From assembly GCF_009720525.1 (NCBI RefSeq), contig NZ_CP043930.1, positions 2,329,501 to 2,393,500 on the forward strand: DNA of 64,000 nucleotides, read 5' to 3'. The notes under the pieces were generated by a model that saw nothing but the letters and a program-made list of their open reading frames with translations, did no database searches and was not told the DNA's origin. Shown here in pieces: positions 44,092 to 54,359 of this stretch. The position numbers were made by a program, and so were the translations under genes. Numbering within the stretch: the stretch's first letter is position 1; each line of letters starts with the position of its first letter. The DNA is from Gimesia benthica (lineage in GTDB: Bacteria > Planctomycetota > Planctomycetia > Planctomycetales > Planctomycetaceae).

Positions 44092-45147
44092 ATGCAATTT
44101 AATCCTGGCTCCTCCCCTGATAATAAATCTCCCGAATTTCTGCAGATCTCTCGACGGCACTTCGTCAGAACCATGGGAGTCGCTCTGGCAGGATCTCCAC
44201 TGCTGGGTGCAGAGCATCTACTGGCAGGCCAGTCGGATACTCCAGCTAAAACAACTGCTCCAGAACCACTGGTCAAAAAATTGTACGAAAGCCTCACACC
44301 GGCTCAGAAATCAAAAGTCTGTTTCGACTGGGATCATAAAAGCAAATCAGGACTGCTCCGCCAGAAAATCCAAGCCAACTGGAACATCACCAAACCTTAT
44401 GTCACGAGTGATTTCTATAACAAAGACCAGCAGGAGCTGATTGAAGCCATCTTCTTCGGTCACTTCGACCCAAGCTGGCACAAAAATATCCGTCAGCAGC
44501 TACTGGACGATCAAGGAGGCTACGGTGAAGAACAGTCTATTGCCATTTTTGGAACCCCTGGTACAGACCAGTTCCAGTTTGTCATGACCGGCCGACACAC
44601 AACGGTTCGCTGTGATGGTGACAGCGCCGAGCATCTGGCATTTGGTGGCCCGATCTTTTATGGTCATGCTGCAGAGGACTTCAATGAAAAACCAGATCAT
44701 CCCGGAAATGTTTTCTGGCAACAGGCACTCAAAGCCAATCAGGTTTACAAGATCCTGGATGGGAAACAACGTAAACAGGCACTGATTCCTCAAGCTCCCC
44801 AGGAATCACGAGTGCAGTTCAAAAAGTCAGTCGACCAGATCACTGGTCTGCAGATCGCCGACATGACTAAGGACCAGAAACAGGAAATGCAGGGTGTTCT
44901 CAGCCTGTTATTGGAACCGTTCCGAACCTCAGACCAGCAGGAAGTGCGCAAGTGCATTGACACCCAGGGCGGGCTGGACCAGTGCCGAGTCTCCTTCTAT
45001 CAGTCCGGAGATATCGGCAATGATGAAACCTGGGACATCTGGCGACTGGAGGGCCCTTCCTTCGTCTGGCATTATCGCGGTGCCCCCCACGTTCATGTGT
45101 GGGTCAACGTATCAGATGATCCCAAAACGAAGATCACCACTACTTAA
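44092..45147 (+). CDS. Tat-exported DUF3500-like protein
   Basis: A 351-residue protein. SRRHFVRTMGVALAGSPLLG is a twin-arginine signal (Arg-Arg-x-Phe followed by a hydrophobic stretch), so it is exported folded. The body has LTPAQKSKVCFDWDHKSKSG near 68, IFGTPGTDQFQFVMTGRHTT with CDGDSAEHLAFGGPIFYGHA, and a C-terminal WRLEGPSFVWHYRGAPHVHV segment rich in His. This looks like DUF3500, whose function is unknown; the His/Asp residues could bind metal. Family call is by eye and moderate. It appears to be a single-gene unit. Confidence 0.65.
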   Translation: MQFNPGSSPDNKSPEFLQISRRHFVRTMGVALAGSPLLGAEHLLAGQSDTPAKTTAPEPLVKKLYESLTPAQKSKVCFDWDHKSKSGLLRQKIQANWNITKPYVTSDFYNKDQQELIEAIFFGHFDPSWHKNIRQQLLDDQGGYGEEQSIAIFGTPGTDQFQFVMTGRHTTVRCDGDSAEHLAFGGPIFYGHAAEDFNEKPDHPGNVFWQQALKANQVYKILDGKQRKQALIPQAPQESRVQFKKSVDQITGLQIADMTKDQKQEMQGVLSLLLEPFRTSDQQEVRKCIDTQGGLDQCRVSFYQSGDIGNDETWDIWRLEGPSFVWHYRGAPHVHVWVNVSDDPKTKITTT

Positions 45148-45164
45148 TGCAATGAATGTGCATC

Positions 45165-45190
45165 GCAGGGGACTGAATTCCAGCCCCTGC
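45165..45190 (+). terminator. Probable terminator after the DUF3500-like gene
   Basis: GCAGGGG-A-CTG (45165-45175) pairs with CAG-CCCCTGC (45181-45190), 10 bp with one bulged A and loop AATTC. Only a weak T-rich tail follows. Confidence 0.5.
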
Positions 45191-45850
45191 TTCTGTCGTT
45201 CACTGACACTGAATTGACAATGCTAAGTGGCTTTACATCTTTTGAGAATAACCGGGATCACAGTGCGCCCACAATTGCCCACTGCTGGGCAAAGTATAAG
45301 CCATCAGTAGAAAATAATTGAGCGGTTGAGCATGCGGCGCCTCGGTCTACATAACTCACCGTTACGGGTGCACGTCATCATTTTCACTGCGTAAAACTGA
45401 TGATCAATCCACATCACAACTAATCACTCAGTGTGCTGTATCCCTGCCGCGATTGCTGTTTCGGAAAGTTGTGAATCACTTGCAAAAATATTAATGCAAT
45501 CGGAAACTCATGAATATTTCAATCGCTGAAAAAATATTTCCCAGGCAAACAGAAGAGAAACAGAAAGTTCTTTCAACTCATTAAATCCTTGTTTGATGTC
45601 GGTTGACTTTCTGTCGCGATAGACAATATTGGTTGATAGCAATTCTTGTTTTCTATTTTTTAGTATGGAAAAATAATTGCGATTACTTATGATACGCTCT
45701 GCCGTATCAGTTTCGATGTCAGCAGAATAAAAAAATCTGACAGCGTAATAGCCGGGCAGCCCTGGCTGATACTTTTGTTATTCACAATCGGAATCTTTTT
45801 TCTGATTGTAAATATAGACCTGATCTACTCTCCAGACAGCAGGTGACCGA
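45191..45850. other. Long AT-rich intergenic region with small dyads
   Basis: 660 bp without a gene. Dyads: TGATACG-CTCTGC-CGTATCA (45690-45709), TGTC-GCGATA-GACA (45612-45625) and ACAATC..GATTGT (45784-45809). TTGACT at 45603-45608 might be a -35 box but has no good -10. Confidence 0.45.
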
Positions 45851-46735
45851 GTGACTAAAGAGCTTCTCTCACAGCAAAAAGTCAGTTCGTTCTCAACTCC
45901 AGCTTCCTCAATAAAACCAGATCATGCCAGCCCAATACTCTCGCTGTCAGAGCGTATTTCGATCAACCAGATAACTACCTACCACTGGTCGTTCAAAGAA
46001 AGTTTGAACGGTCTGCTTTCGGCAGGCATCCCTGCGATTGGATTGTGGAATCGAAAAGTCTTGGACCTCGAACCTGCAGAGGCAGCTGAACTGGTCATCG
46101 ATTCCGGAATGAAAGTCTCCACAGTTTCCCTTGCTGGAGGATTTACAGGCTGCAATGAATATGCGTTTGAAGATGCCATTGCTGATGCGATCCAACTGAT
46201 CTGCTTTGGTGGTCAGGTCAACGCCTCTGCCATCCAGATCGCCAGTGGACCTCGAGCGGGACACACACTCAATCACGCCCGTGACTTGACCACGGAAGCT
46301 CTCAAACGACTGGGGGATGTTGCTTCGCTCACCGGGACCCGGCTGGCACTCAAAACAATGCGATCCCCGCAGTCCCGCCACTGGACATTTCTGAATTCTC
46401 TGCATGCGAACCTGGAACTGATTGATGCTTGCGGGCATCCTGCAGTTGGCCTGGCACTGGAACCGGCATTGCTGCTCAACGAAGAAAATCCTGAGCAGTT
46501 ACTCTCTGAAATCATGCCACTTATTGCCTCAGTTCAAGTTTCTGACTGGGACATCTCTGAAGAACTGACGGACGAGTTCCCGCAGTACCAGCTGCTCGAG
46601 ATGATCCATGATTCCGGCTACAAAGGTTTCTACGACCTGGAAATCTGGTCCGAAGAAATCTGGCAATCCGACTACGAATCACTGTTGAGTCGAGTGCGAC
46701 AACTCACTCAGGCAGAGTCTTCCCGCTACGAATAG
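45851..46735 (+). CDS. TIM-barrel sugar phosphate isomerase/epimerase-like
   Basis: A 294-residue xylose isomerase-like (AP endonuclease family 2) TIM barrel. Typical segments: ISINQITTYHWSFKESLNGL at strand 1, AGIPAIGLWNRKVLDLEPAE, KVSTVSLAGGFTG, a mid Arg/Lys strand LALKTM, LALEPALLL, VQVSDWDISEE and YDLEIWSEEIWQSDYES. Expected metal-binding Glu, Asp and His positions are partly met (a Lys stands where many members have Glu-Pro). The start is GTG 45851 with AGGTG 6 nt upstream. The first about 35 residues are an extra Ser/Pro-rich lead. Substrate unknown. Confidence 0.75.
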   Translation: MTKELLSQQKVSSFSTPASSIKPDHASPILSLSERISINQITTYHWSFKESLNGLLSAGIPAIGLWNRKVLDLEPAEAAELVIDSGMKVSTVSLAGGFTGCNEYAFEDAIADAIQLICFGGQVNASAIQIASGPRAGHTLNHARDLTTEALKRLGDVASLTGTRLALKTMRSPQSRHWTFLNSLHANLELIDACGHPAVGLALEPALLLNEENPEQLLSEIMPLIASVQVSDWDISEELTDEFPQYQLLEMIHDSGYKGFYDLEIWSEEIWQSDYESLLSRVRQLTQAESSRYE

Positions 46736-47021
46736 TCACACACCGACTCGGCCTCCATTCCCCGGAACTGCTGCGAATCATCGCGTCTGTAGATTGATTC
46801 CGGACTCCCTGTTGGTTTACCATGGTTGACAGAGACGATCTGCACATGCAGCACACCAACTTCTAAAATCCAGCCAGTATATTCCTCCCCGCATACTCCC
46901 TGCTTAAGTTGGTAAGCAGAATGTCTCATGAGTTGACGCAATTCCCCGCTCTCCGGTATGCGGTGAAAAAATACACCGAATCAGTCCGTCTCGGAACTCC
47001 TCACAGACATGGTAACCAGCG

Positions 47022-47729
47022 ATGGAGCATGAATCTTACAGCCTGGATGATTTAGCAAGACAGCTAGGTCGTGACAAACGCGAGTTGGAAAAACTGGTAA
47101 GCCGGGGCAGAATTCCCGGCCGTAAGGTTAACGGAGAATGGCTGTTCAACTCGACCGAAATTACACACTGGCTGGAACAGGAAATGCGGTCCTACTCCAC
47201 CAGCGAGCTGGAACGTGTAGAACAGACCCACCCCACGACCCAACTGGATTCAGAGCACTTGATCAGCAGCCTGATGCCTGAAGAGTTGATGGAAGTCCCC
47301 CTGGATGCCCGCACCAAACGCTCCGTTCTGGAAAGTCTGATTGAAATTGCCGGCCGAACCTGGCAGATCTGGGAACCGTCAGCAGTCCTGACCGCTGTCC
47401 AGGAACGTGAAGAAGCGTACCCGACCGCCTTTGATAACGGCGTTGCAATCCCGCACCCCCGTAACCCACTCTCCGATGCCGTCGGAGAACCGGTCATCGC
47501 TTATGGCAGAACACTCACGGGAATCCCTTTTGGCTCAGACAGAGGCGGACTGACAGACATCTTTTTCCTGGTGATCTGCTCCGACACAGCAACACACCTC
47601 TCTGTTCTGGCGCGACTGGGACGAATGCTGCAACTTCCCGATTTTGTCGATCTGCTGCGCGAGGCAAGCACTCCTCAGGAGACCAGACAGGTGATCATCG
47701 AAGCGGAAAAACGGGTCGCAGAACAGTAA
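47022..47729 (+). CDS. HTH (excisionase-type) and PTS EIIA fusion protein
   Basis: A 235-residue two-domain protein. Residues 1-55 are an excisionase/MerR-like helix-turn-helix (YSLDDLARQLGRDKRELEKL, GRKVNGEWLFNSTEITHWLE). Residues about 85-230 are a PTS EIIA domain of the nitrogen/fructose type with the phosphorylated histidine in AFDNGVAIPHPRNP near 144, then FLVICSDTATHLSVLARLGR. No sugar permease is near, so it is likely regulatory, reading phosphotransfer status and acting on DNA or a protein partner (inference). The linker is Thr/Ser-rich. Confidence 0.82.
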   Translation: MEHESYSLDDLARQLGRDKRELEKLVSRGRIPGRKVNGEWLFNSTEITHWLEQEMRSYSTSELERVEQTHPTTQLDSEHLISSLMPEELMEVPLDARTKRSVLESLIEIAGRTWQIWEPSAVLTAVQEREEAYPTAFDNGVAIPHPRNPLSDAVGEPVIAYGRTLTGIPFGSDRGGLTDIFFLVICSDTATHLSVLARLGRMLQLPDFVDLLREASTPQETRQVIIEAEKRVAEQ

Positions 47730-48032
47730 GATGCGTCACCAGTGAGCTCAGCCGGTTCTCTGCGTCCTGATGATTCATCTGAAATTCATCTTGCCGTCAC
47801 ATCGAAATCTGTCCGGGACTCGATTGATCCGTTTCCTGAGATAATCCGACAGACATCATTGACGAATCTGTCTCCAGCACAAAGAATAGTTTTCACTGCT
47901 CGAACTTTCGCCCCTGTCTGAAACCATTCTCACAATCAAGTTCTGTACAGGGCGACCCTTCCAGAAAAATAACGGGCAAAGAAATAAACGATCAACATGA
48001 ATCAATTTTGAACGTGATAAAGAATAACCGCC
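47730..48032. other. Intergenic region, 303 bp
   Basis: No gene, repeat or terminator recognised between the HTH-EIIA and deacetylase genes. Confidence 0.4.
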
Positions 48033-48764
48033 ATGAACGTAGACCTGCCTGAACCTCTGGACGTCATTGCCGTAGGTGCCCATCCCGATGATGTCGAAAT
48101 TGCCTGTGGCGGTACTCTGGCCAAACTGGTCCAGCAGGGATACCGGGTCGGCATAATCGACCTGACTGATGGTGAACCCACTCCCCTCAGTCCCGGGCCG
48201 GAACACCGTCTCGAGGAAGCCCGAAAGGCTGCAGAGATCCTGGGAATTCAAGTCCGGGAAACCCTGGAACTGACCAACCGGCGGTTGTTTGACAGTTTTG
48301 AAAATCGTGTCGCGCTGGCAACTCTGTTTCGCAAGTACCGCCCCAAAGTCGTTCTGGGTCTGGCAGGTAAAACCCCCATGGCCTCCCCTGATCACTGGCA
48401 GGCGATGCAGATCACGGACGCCGCAGTTTTCTATTCTCGTCTGACAAAATGGAATGAGCACTTCAGCCACACGGAGCCGCATACCATTCAGAAGCAGGTC
48501 TGGTACCCCCTTGGTTTCGGCTCACTGAATTACCCGGAAGGCAGCGGGCAGTTCGTGGTCGATATTTCCGAAACCCTTGACCAGAAGCTGGAATCGATTC
48601 GCGCCTATCAGTCGCAGTTTCCTCCAGAAAAGAAACGTGTCTACCGCCTGGTCGAGAGCCAGAACAGGCTGGTCGGCACCAGTGCCGGTTTTGAAGCAGG
48701 CGAACTCTTCATCTGTGCCACGACCCTGGGAGTTCGGGATCTGGTGCAAACGGTCTGCCCCTGA
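48033..48764 (+). CDS. bshB1: PIG-L/LmbE-family N-deacetylase, BshB1-like
   Basis: A 243-residue zinc-dependent deacetylase. [20 protein letters not shown] has the metal-binding His17 and Asp-Asp, and [10 protein letters not shown] holds the third zinc histidine. The pattern, with [17 protein letters not shown] and a C-terminal [13 protein letters not shown], matches BshB1, which deacetylates GlcNAc-malate in bacillithiol synthesis. Related PIG-L enzymes act on other N-acetyl sugars, so I hold the symbol loosely; no bshA or bshC is in the window. The PP2C gene follows 167 bp later. Confidence 0.8.
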   Translation: MNVDLPEPLDVIAVGAHPDDVEIACGGTLAKLVQQGYRVGIIDLTDGEPTPLSPGPEHRLEEARKAAEILGIQVRETLELTNRRLFDSFENRVALATLFRKYRPKVVLGLAGKTPMASPDHWQAMQITDAAVFYSRLTKWNEHFSHTEPHTIQKQVWYPLGFGSLNYPEGSGQFVVDISETLDQKLESIRAYQSQFPPEKKRVYRLVESQNRLVGTSAGFEAGELFICATTLGVRDLVQTVCP

Positions 48765-48931
48765 AATGCTTCATAAGACACTAAAAAACCAGCAGATACG
48801 GTATTATTAAAATTTCCATCGTCATAAAAAGATGTTATGATACTATCAGAAATCGCACATGTGTCCCCTACGGACATCGGGATTGAGTAGCCACTTTTTG
48901 ATTTTTCATCGACGCACATACAGGCCCATTA

Positions 48932-49672
48932 ATGGTTGAAATTCGTTACGGCAAAGTCAGTATCACGGGAAATTTCCGGGAGAACAATGAAGATAATTTC
49001 TTCATTGATGAATCGCGGAAGTATTTTCTGGTTGCCGACGGTATGGGCGGACAATGTGCCGGAGAGAAAGCCAGCCAGTTAGCAGTCGAGTTAATTCCCA
49101 AACGACTGGACGAACTCATCGACTTTAATTCCACTCCCACAGGAGAGGTTGTGCAGTCGATCGATAAAGCTGTCGCGCATGCCAATGGTGAGATCATGGC
49201 TCTGGGCGAGTTGGATCCTAATTGTCGCAGCATGGGGACAACGATTGTCTTCGTGGTTCAGGTTGGCGGAGAACTCTTTATTGGCGGAGTTGGTGACAGT
49301 CGAGTTTATCTGCTCCGAGAAGGAAAGCTGCATCAGCTGACTACTGACCATTCACTGACTCAGGCACTGGTCGATGCAGGCACAATCACTCCGGAAGAAG
49401 CATTAACGCACCGTTATAAAAATGTGCTCTATCGGTACCTGGGAACCAAAGATGGCAGTGCAGGAACCCAGGCCCAGCAACTGGCACCGCAGCCACAGGA
49501 TCGCATCATTCTCTGTTCGGATGGTGTTACGGACGGAATTCCCGACGAGAAACTGCAGGAACTGCTCAGTCAGTATGACGACCCGCAACAGGCGGCTGAA
49601 GAAATTGTTAAGTCGGCCCAGGAAGGTGGCTCGAAAGATAACATCACCTGTATTGTGCTGCACGTCAGCTGA
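48932..49672 (+). CDS. PP2C-type serine/threonine protein phosphatase
   Basis: A 246-residue PPM phosphatase. All metal motifs are present: [59 protein letters not shown] and [14 protein letters not shown]. Length is that of the PrpC/Stp single-domain class, so it probably reverses Ser/Thr kinase action in the cytosol. No kinase gene is adjacent, although the FHA proteins in this window point to such signalling. The next gene starts 88 bp downstream. Confidence 0.9.
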   Translation: MVEIRYGKVSITGNFRENNEDNFFIDESRKYFLVADGMGGQCAGEKASQLAVELIPKRLDELIDFNSTPTGEVVQSIDKAVAHANGEIMALGELDPNCRSMGTTIVFVVQVGGELFIGGVGDSRVYLLREGKLHQLTTDHSLTQALVDAGTITPEEALTHRYKNVLYRYLGTKDGSAGTQAQQLAPQPQDRIILCSDGVTDGIPDEKLQELLSQYDDPQQAAEEIVKSAQEGGSKDNITCIVLHVS

Positions 49673-49759
49673 CATCCCCTTTCAGAAATGCCGGTTTGAA
49701 TCCGGCAGCGGCAACGGAGCCCTTTTTCGTCGACGCCCTGTTTTCTATCTGGCTGATCA

Positions 49760-51340
49760 ATGCGAGTCCGATCCTTCATCCCGTTTCTGATCGCCATTCT
49801 GCTTACACTGGGTCTGTTTTATTCTGATTCCATCTCACTGGGTATCCCCGGAGAATGGAGCTGGCAGCGAATCCCTTTCATAGGACCAAGCGTCCTGTTC
49901 GGTGCCATATTCGCCGGCCTGATTCTCGCCGCATATCTCTTGCTGGTTGTCTGGGGCCATGCGCGCATCAGCGACTGCCGTCGTGGCGAGTTGATTGCCT
50001 GGCTCACAGGGTTAGTCATCGCCAGCCTGACCTGGTCATTCTACCTGCAGGACAGCCCCCCGGCGGAATATTCACTCTCCAAGGCTCCTTTCGTGTTGTA
50101 CTACAAAGGATCTTCCGGATACTTCACAGAAGCAAATACCAACATCAAAGACGTTGCCACCTACCTCTCTGAATACGAAACCAAAATGGAGGGAGGAGAC
50201 GTACTGCACGAAGGGACGCACCCTCCCGGTCTGCCCCTGTTCTATCGATCGTTGATCTGGCTCTGTGACACCTGGCCGGGACTGCAGTCCTTCCTAGTCG
50301 AAACGCAACCAGCGTCCTTTCAGATCGCCTGTGAAATTATTGCAGAGACGACCGCGGTCACTCCTGATCCACTGACCCAACGGGATCGGGCCGTACTCTG
50401 GCTGGCGACCCTGATCACCCTGCTCGCTTCTGCACTGACCGTGATTCCCCTGTTTCTACTTGCCCACGAATTCTGTTCGCGCAGAATCAGCTGGCAGGTC
50501 GTTGCATTCTGGCCACTGATACCTGCAGCACTCATCTTTCAACCTAAGTCAGATGCACTTTATTCCGTTCTGGCGGTATCGTTTCTTTACTGCTGGGTTG
50601 CCGCCTGGCGTCGGAAGTCTGCAGCCTGCTTTATCCTGGCGGGACTATTGATCTGGAGTGGTTTGTTTCTAACGCTCGCCTTTCTACCGGTTGCGCTGTG
50701 TGCCGTTCTTTATTCACTACTCTCCGCATGGAAACGGAGAGCAGAAACAACTCCACATCAATTCCCCTGGAAACGATTGTTTGCAGCGGCAGGCTGGAGC
50801 CTCCTGGGATTTGCTGTCCCGCTGATCCTGTGTGCGGTTCTGTTTCAGCTCAATCTGCCTCGGGTCTGGATTCTGAATCTCCAAAATCATGCCGGCTTCT
50901 ACGATGAATATCCCCGCACATACTGGAAGTGGTTGTTGCTGAATCCCATGGAGATCAGTCTGTCAATCGGGCTACCTGTTATCTGGCTGGTTCTCAAGTC
51001 ACTCTGTCTACGCCCTGATCCAGATCTCAAAACAGGATCACACCACGCCACCAGCGTGTATCCCCTATTATATTCCTGTCTGCTTGTGCTCGGACTACTC
51101 TGGCTCTCTGGCAAAAACATGGGAGAAGCCGCTCGCCTCTGGCTCATCTTTCTTCCCTGGTTCCTCTTGATGACCATTCCTGTCTGGCAGCTTCGCCAGC
51201 AGCAATTTGAGGTTTCTCAAGAACAGCCTCCTTCCTCTCTCAGACAGCAGACTTTCTGGATTGGTGCTCTGGTCGCTCAGGCGATTGTCTGCGTAGCGAC
51301 GGTCTTCCGTATCACCGGTTTTCATTTCCCCCCCGGTTAG
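49760..51340 (+). CDS. Polytopic membrane protein, GT-C-like
   Basis: A 526-residue inner-membrane protein with about ten hydrophobic helices. A polar loop between helices 3 and 4 contains EGTHPPGLPLFYRSLIWL, and the HPPG motif recalls GT-C glycosyltransferases that use polyprenyl-linked sugars (loop 1 motif). No clear catalytic Asp-Glu pair can be assigned, so glycosyl transfer is an inference. Other segments are plain membrane sequence; the tail is a final helix. ATG 49760 is the first start after the PP2C gene. It may form an operon with it, 87 bp apart. Confidence 0.6.
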   Translation: MRVRSFIPFLIAILLTLGLFYSDSISLGIPGEWSWQRIPFIGPSVLFGAIFAGLILAAYLLLVVWGHARISDCRRGELIAWLTGLVIASLTWSFYLQDSPPAEYSLSKAPFVLYYKGSSGYFTEANTNIKDVATYLSEYETKMEGGDVLHEGTHPPGLPLFYRSLIWLCDTWPGLQSFLVETQPASFQIACEIIAETTAVTPDPLTQRDRAVLWLATLITLLASALTVIPLFLLAHEFCSRRISWQVVAFWPLIPAALIFQPKSDALYSVLAVSFLYCWVAAWRRKSAACFILAGLLIWSGLFLTLAFLPVALCAVLYSLLSAWKRRAETTPHQFPWKRLFAAAGWSLLGFAVPLILCAVLFQLNLPRVWILNLQNHAGFYDEYPRTYWKWLLLNPMEISLSIGLPVIWLVLKSLCLRPDPDLKTGSHHATSVYPLLYSCLLVLGLLWLSGKNMGEAARLWLIFLPWFLLMTIPVWQLRQQQFEVSQEQPPSSLRQQTFWIGALVAQAIVCVATVFRITGFHFPPG

Positions 51341-51597
51341 ATATATCCTGAGCGATTTAACCATAGCGTCGCAATCCGCTATATCCCCTACAACCCGATA
51401 AGTCGGAATTCTCGGCAAAACAGTCTTCCCAATTCACAGATTCCGACGATAAGCATTGTGTGCGCCCTGCCTGATCAGTCGCTGCGGTCCAGTTCCATAA
51501 CTGTGGTTTGCCGCTGCCTGAACTGATAGAGGTGTCTCCCTTGACCGTTTAGTTTCACCCCCGAATACTTCCAGAGCCAGACTGCAGGTTGCCTCTC

Positions 51598-52434
51598 ATG
51601 GCGAAGTTTAAACTCGGTTTCCTTTCAACACTAAACAGCCTGTGCATGGTTCTGTTTTTGAGTGCGGGATGTGCGGACGACTCTCTGGAATTCACCGAAC
51701 TCAAGCAGATCAATGAGAAGGTGACTGAGGCAGAACTCAAGCGTTACCTCAAAGTCATTGAGCTTCTGCCACAACAGAAGCTGCCTGCCTTCCCCTCGGT
51801 TTATGCTCCAGCACCATCCTGGAGCCACATCCGGTCGCTGCCGATCGAGGATCTGGTTCACAGCGAACAGAATAACCTGTCACTGCTCTGGGATGTGGAT
51901 CGCATTGGGGATCAGTTCGGACTTCGTAATCGCAGTCTGAAGAAAGCACTTCGCAGACGGGACATGTCGAAAGAACAGTTCATCTGCTACACGCTTGCGC
52001 TGGGACTGGCAGCCAGCCGGAATCAGCTGCGCGAGGATCAGGACCTGGAGGAAGTCATTGAAAAGGGTAATAAAACGATCCACCAGTTGAAGCTGGATAA
52101 ACGCCCTTTCTCTTCGCTTTCCCTGGAAGAGCGTCACCGCACATTGCATGAAGCCATGTGGATTTCCCGGGTGAACCGGGCCGAACACCTGATACAGGTT
52201 CCCCCGGAAAACATGAATCTCGTTAGAACCCACTGGGATGAATTACAGAAAGTTCTTCCTCCGGAGTTCCTGAAAAATCCGCTGGATGAACTCACCGACA
52301 TCCTGGAAGAAAGAGGGATTCCCTTCACCTTTCCAGAGGACGACGCGGACGAGCTGCTGCACTGGACTTCGACCAATGCCATTATTGGCAACGATGAACC
52401 AGACCCCGAACCGGCACAAACCCGGATTCAGTAA
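51598..52434 (+). CDS. Lipoprotein of unknown function
   Basis: A 278-residue exported protein. Hydrophobic leader LNSLCMVLFLSAGCADD with a lipobox-like SAGC puts a lipidated Cys near residue 25. The rest is helical and charged (ELKQINEKVTEAELKRYLKV, HRTLHEAMWISRVNRAEHLI) without known motifs. Start ATG 51598 (MAKFKLG) has AGG about 9 nt before it; a TTG at 51589 is in frame. It ends 6 bp from the convergent aroH stop. Function unknown. Confidence 0.7.
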   Translation: MAKFKLGFLSTLNSLCMVLFLSAGCADDSLEFTELKQINEKVTEAELKRYLKVIELLPQQKLPAFPSVYAPAPSWSHIRSLPIEDLVHSEQNNLSLLWDVDRIGDQFGLRNRSLKKALRRRDMSKEQFICYTLALGLAASRNQLREDQDLEEVIEKGNKTIHQLKLDKRPFSSLSLEERHRTLHEAMWISRVNRAEHLIQVPPENMNLVRTHWDELQKVLPPEFLKNPLDELTDILEERGIPFTFPEDDADELLHWTSTNAIIGNDEPDPEPAQTRIQ

Positions 52435-52440
52435 GCCGGC

Positions 52441-52812
52441 TTATTGAGCCGCGGCGACGTCCGGCCGAAGTTTTTGAGCTTCATTCAGGTAAACGTGCAC
52501 CACTTCGGACTGTTTCTGGTCAGTATTTACGTGAATCATCACACGAATGCAGCGTGGCATCGCCCCTTTAACGGCGATTTCAGAGGCACAAATCAGTGGG
52601 ACTGATTTCATTCCCAGCTCACGGGCTGCTTCGGCCGGAAAGGCGGATGTCAGGTCAGGCGTGGTGGTAAAAAATACGGAGACAATATCTTCGTAGTTTT
52701 CAATCCGATTCGCTTTGAGCAGTTGCTCCAGCAGTTCACGTGTCGCAGACAAAACCTCTGCTGAAACGTCCTGAGTCACTGTTGTTGCACCACGAATTCC
52801 ACGTACCGACAT
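52441..52812 (-). CDS. aroH: Chorismate mutase, AroH type
   Basis: A 123-residue monofunctional chorismate mutase that converts chorismate to prephenate for phenylalanine and tyrosine synthesis. It matches Bacillus Aro[11 protein letters not shown] (active-site Arg), [30 protein letters not shown] with the key Glu, [11 protein letters not shown] with Arg, and [16 protein letters not shown] with Tyr. The frame extends to 52854, but MSVRGIRG at 52812 is the family start. Confidence 0.93.
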   Translation of the reverse strand: MSVRGIRGATTVTQDVSAEVLSATRELLEQLLKANRIENYEDIVSVFFTTTPDLTSAFPAEAARELGMKSVPLICASEIAVKGAMPRCIRVMIHVNTDQKQSEVVHVYLNEAQKLRPDVAAAQ

Positions 52813-53212
52813 CGTTATTACCAAGCATTCCTGAAAAATCTTCTGCTGCACCACTGAACATACGAACCAGCCAATGCAACCTGATCAACGTAAAATTAGC
52901 CTATTCCATGAAAAGAATATCCTAACTAATTCTTCGGCTGTTGGCTACCAGTGGCATTCCTGAATTCTGAGGAGACTCTGGTCACCAGACAAAGAAGCAG
53001 CAGCGCTCACCGCCTTGCTTAACATCACAAGATGTGGAAACAATTTCCGTCTGAGTTAAAAAATGCTCTTGCGTTACTTTTGTAAAATCAGGTAAAAATC
53101 ATCCGATTCCGGGAAATCAGGATTCAAAGAGTGCCAGGATGGTATCTCATTTTCCCGTATTCAATCAGACAATTGATATCGCATACGTACATCTCTCGGA
53201 AAGGACTCCTTG
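52813..53212. other. Divergent intergenic region, aroH / lpxD
   Basis: About 400 bp. No repeat, promoter or gene I can support. Confidence 0.35.
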
Positions 53213-54313
53213 ATGTCGACGACGGTAGAGTGGATCGCTCAAGAACTGAATTGCCCGGCCCGTGGCAATCAGAGGCTGGAAATACATGGAGCGGAATCCG
53301 TTCTCAAAGCGGGTCCCCATGATATCACTTTTGTGGGCGATGAACTCAACCTGAAACGCCTCAAGTCGAGTCAGGCCGGTGCCGTGATTATCGAGCAACG
53401 CCTGGAAGAGTCGTTCCAGAAAGCTTTTGAATCCACCCCGATGACCTCCCTGACTGTGGTGGATGCCCAGGCTGCCTTCATCAAAGTCATTCAGAAACTC
53501 CGCCCTGCTCGGGAGCTTCCCGAAATCGGCATTTCTCCTGCAGCTGATATCAGTGACCAGGCCACAATCGGTGAGAACTGTCACATTTATCCGCGGGTCA
53601 CGATTCGCCCTGGTGTCAAAATTGGAAATAACTGCCGGATTTATCCCGGTGTCTACATTGGTGATGACTGCGTCCTCGGAGACGACGTGACCATCCATGC
53701 CAATACGGTTCTCTATCCGGATGTCAAAATCGCTGACCGGGTTTTAATTCACGCAGCCGCTGTCTTGGGATGTGATGGCTTTGGCTATCGTTTCGAAAAG
53801 GGCCAGTACGTCAAGATTCCTCATCTCGGCAGTGTGCGTATCGAAGACGACGTGGAAATTGGTGCCGGTACTACCATCGACCGAGGTATGATCGGCCCGA
53901 CAGTCATCGGTCTGGGAACCAAGATCGATAACCAGGTAATGATCGCCCATAACTGCGAAATCGGCAAACATAACGCGTTTGCTTCACAAGTCGGTTTTGC
54001 CGGTTCGATTACCACAGGAGATTACGTTCGCTGTGCAGGACAGGTCGGGATCGCAGACCACGTGCACATCGGCGATCAGGCTACTCTGGGTGCCCGGGCC
54101 GGTGTCCACCGCGATATTCCGCCCGGCGAAGTCCATATCGGAACACCTGCAGCGCCTGAAAAAGAACAACGGAAAATCGTGATGTCAATTCGCAAGGTTC
54201 CTGAAATGCGGAAGCAGATCCGTAACCTGGAACAGCAACTCAAAACACTCACAAAGCAGTTCGAAGCTCTGAACGATTCGAGTCAGATCAACGACAAATC
54301 AGCGCTTACCTGA
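53213..54313 (+). CDS. lpxD: UDP-3-O-acylglucosamine N-acyltransferase
   Basis: A 366-residue LpxD, third step of lipid A synthesis. N-terminal nucleotide-binding part about 1-100, then a left-handed beta-helix of hexapeptide repeats (IGENCHIYPRVTIRPGVKIG, IGDDCVLGDDVTIHANTVLY), the family block GCDGFGYRFEKGQYVKIPHL and the catalytic-histidine stretch QVMIAHNCEIGKHN. A C-terminal coiled coil follows. AAGGA spaced 7 nt fixes ATG 53213 over TTG 53210. It precedes lpxI by 46 bp. Confidence 0.94.
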   Translation: MSTTVEWIAQELNCPARGNQRLEIHGAESVLKAGPHDITFVGDELNLKRLKSSQAGAVIIEQRLEESFQKAFESTPMTSLTVVDAQAAFIKVIQKLRPARELPEIGISPAADISDQATIGENCHIYPRVTIRPGVKIGNNCRIYPGVYIGDDCVLGDDVTIHANTVLYPDVKIADRVLIHAAAVLGCDGFGYRFEKGQYVKIPHLGSVRIEDDVEIGAGTTIDRGMIGPTVIGLGTKIDNQVMIAHNCEIGKHNAFASQVGFAGSITTGDYVRCAGQVGIADHVHIGDQATLGARAGVHRDIPPGEVHIGTPAAPEKEQRKIVMSIRKVPEMRKQIRNLEQQLKTLTKQFEALNDSSQINDKSALT

Positions 54314-54359
54314 GTCTTCATTTCAAAACCCGTTTCAACGTGAAACTGACTGATTAATG

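Noticed and set aside
49686-49710. A T-arm-like stretch GCCGG-TTTGAAT-CCGGC
   Set aside because: It resembles a tRNA T-arm, but loop position 56 is T instead of C, no acceptor partner for AGCGGCA is found 60 nt upstream, and the place of a tRNA body is the end of the PP2C gene.
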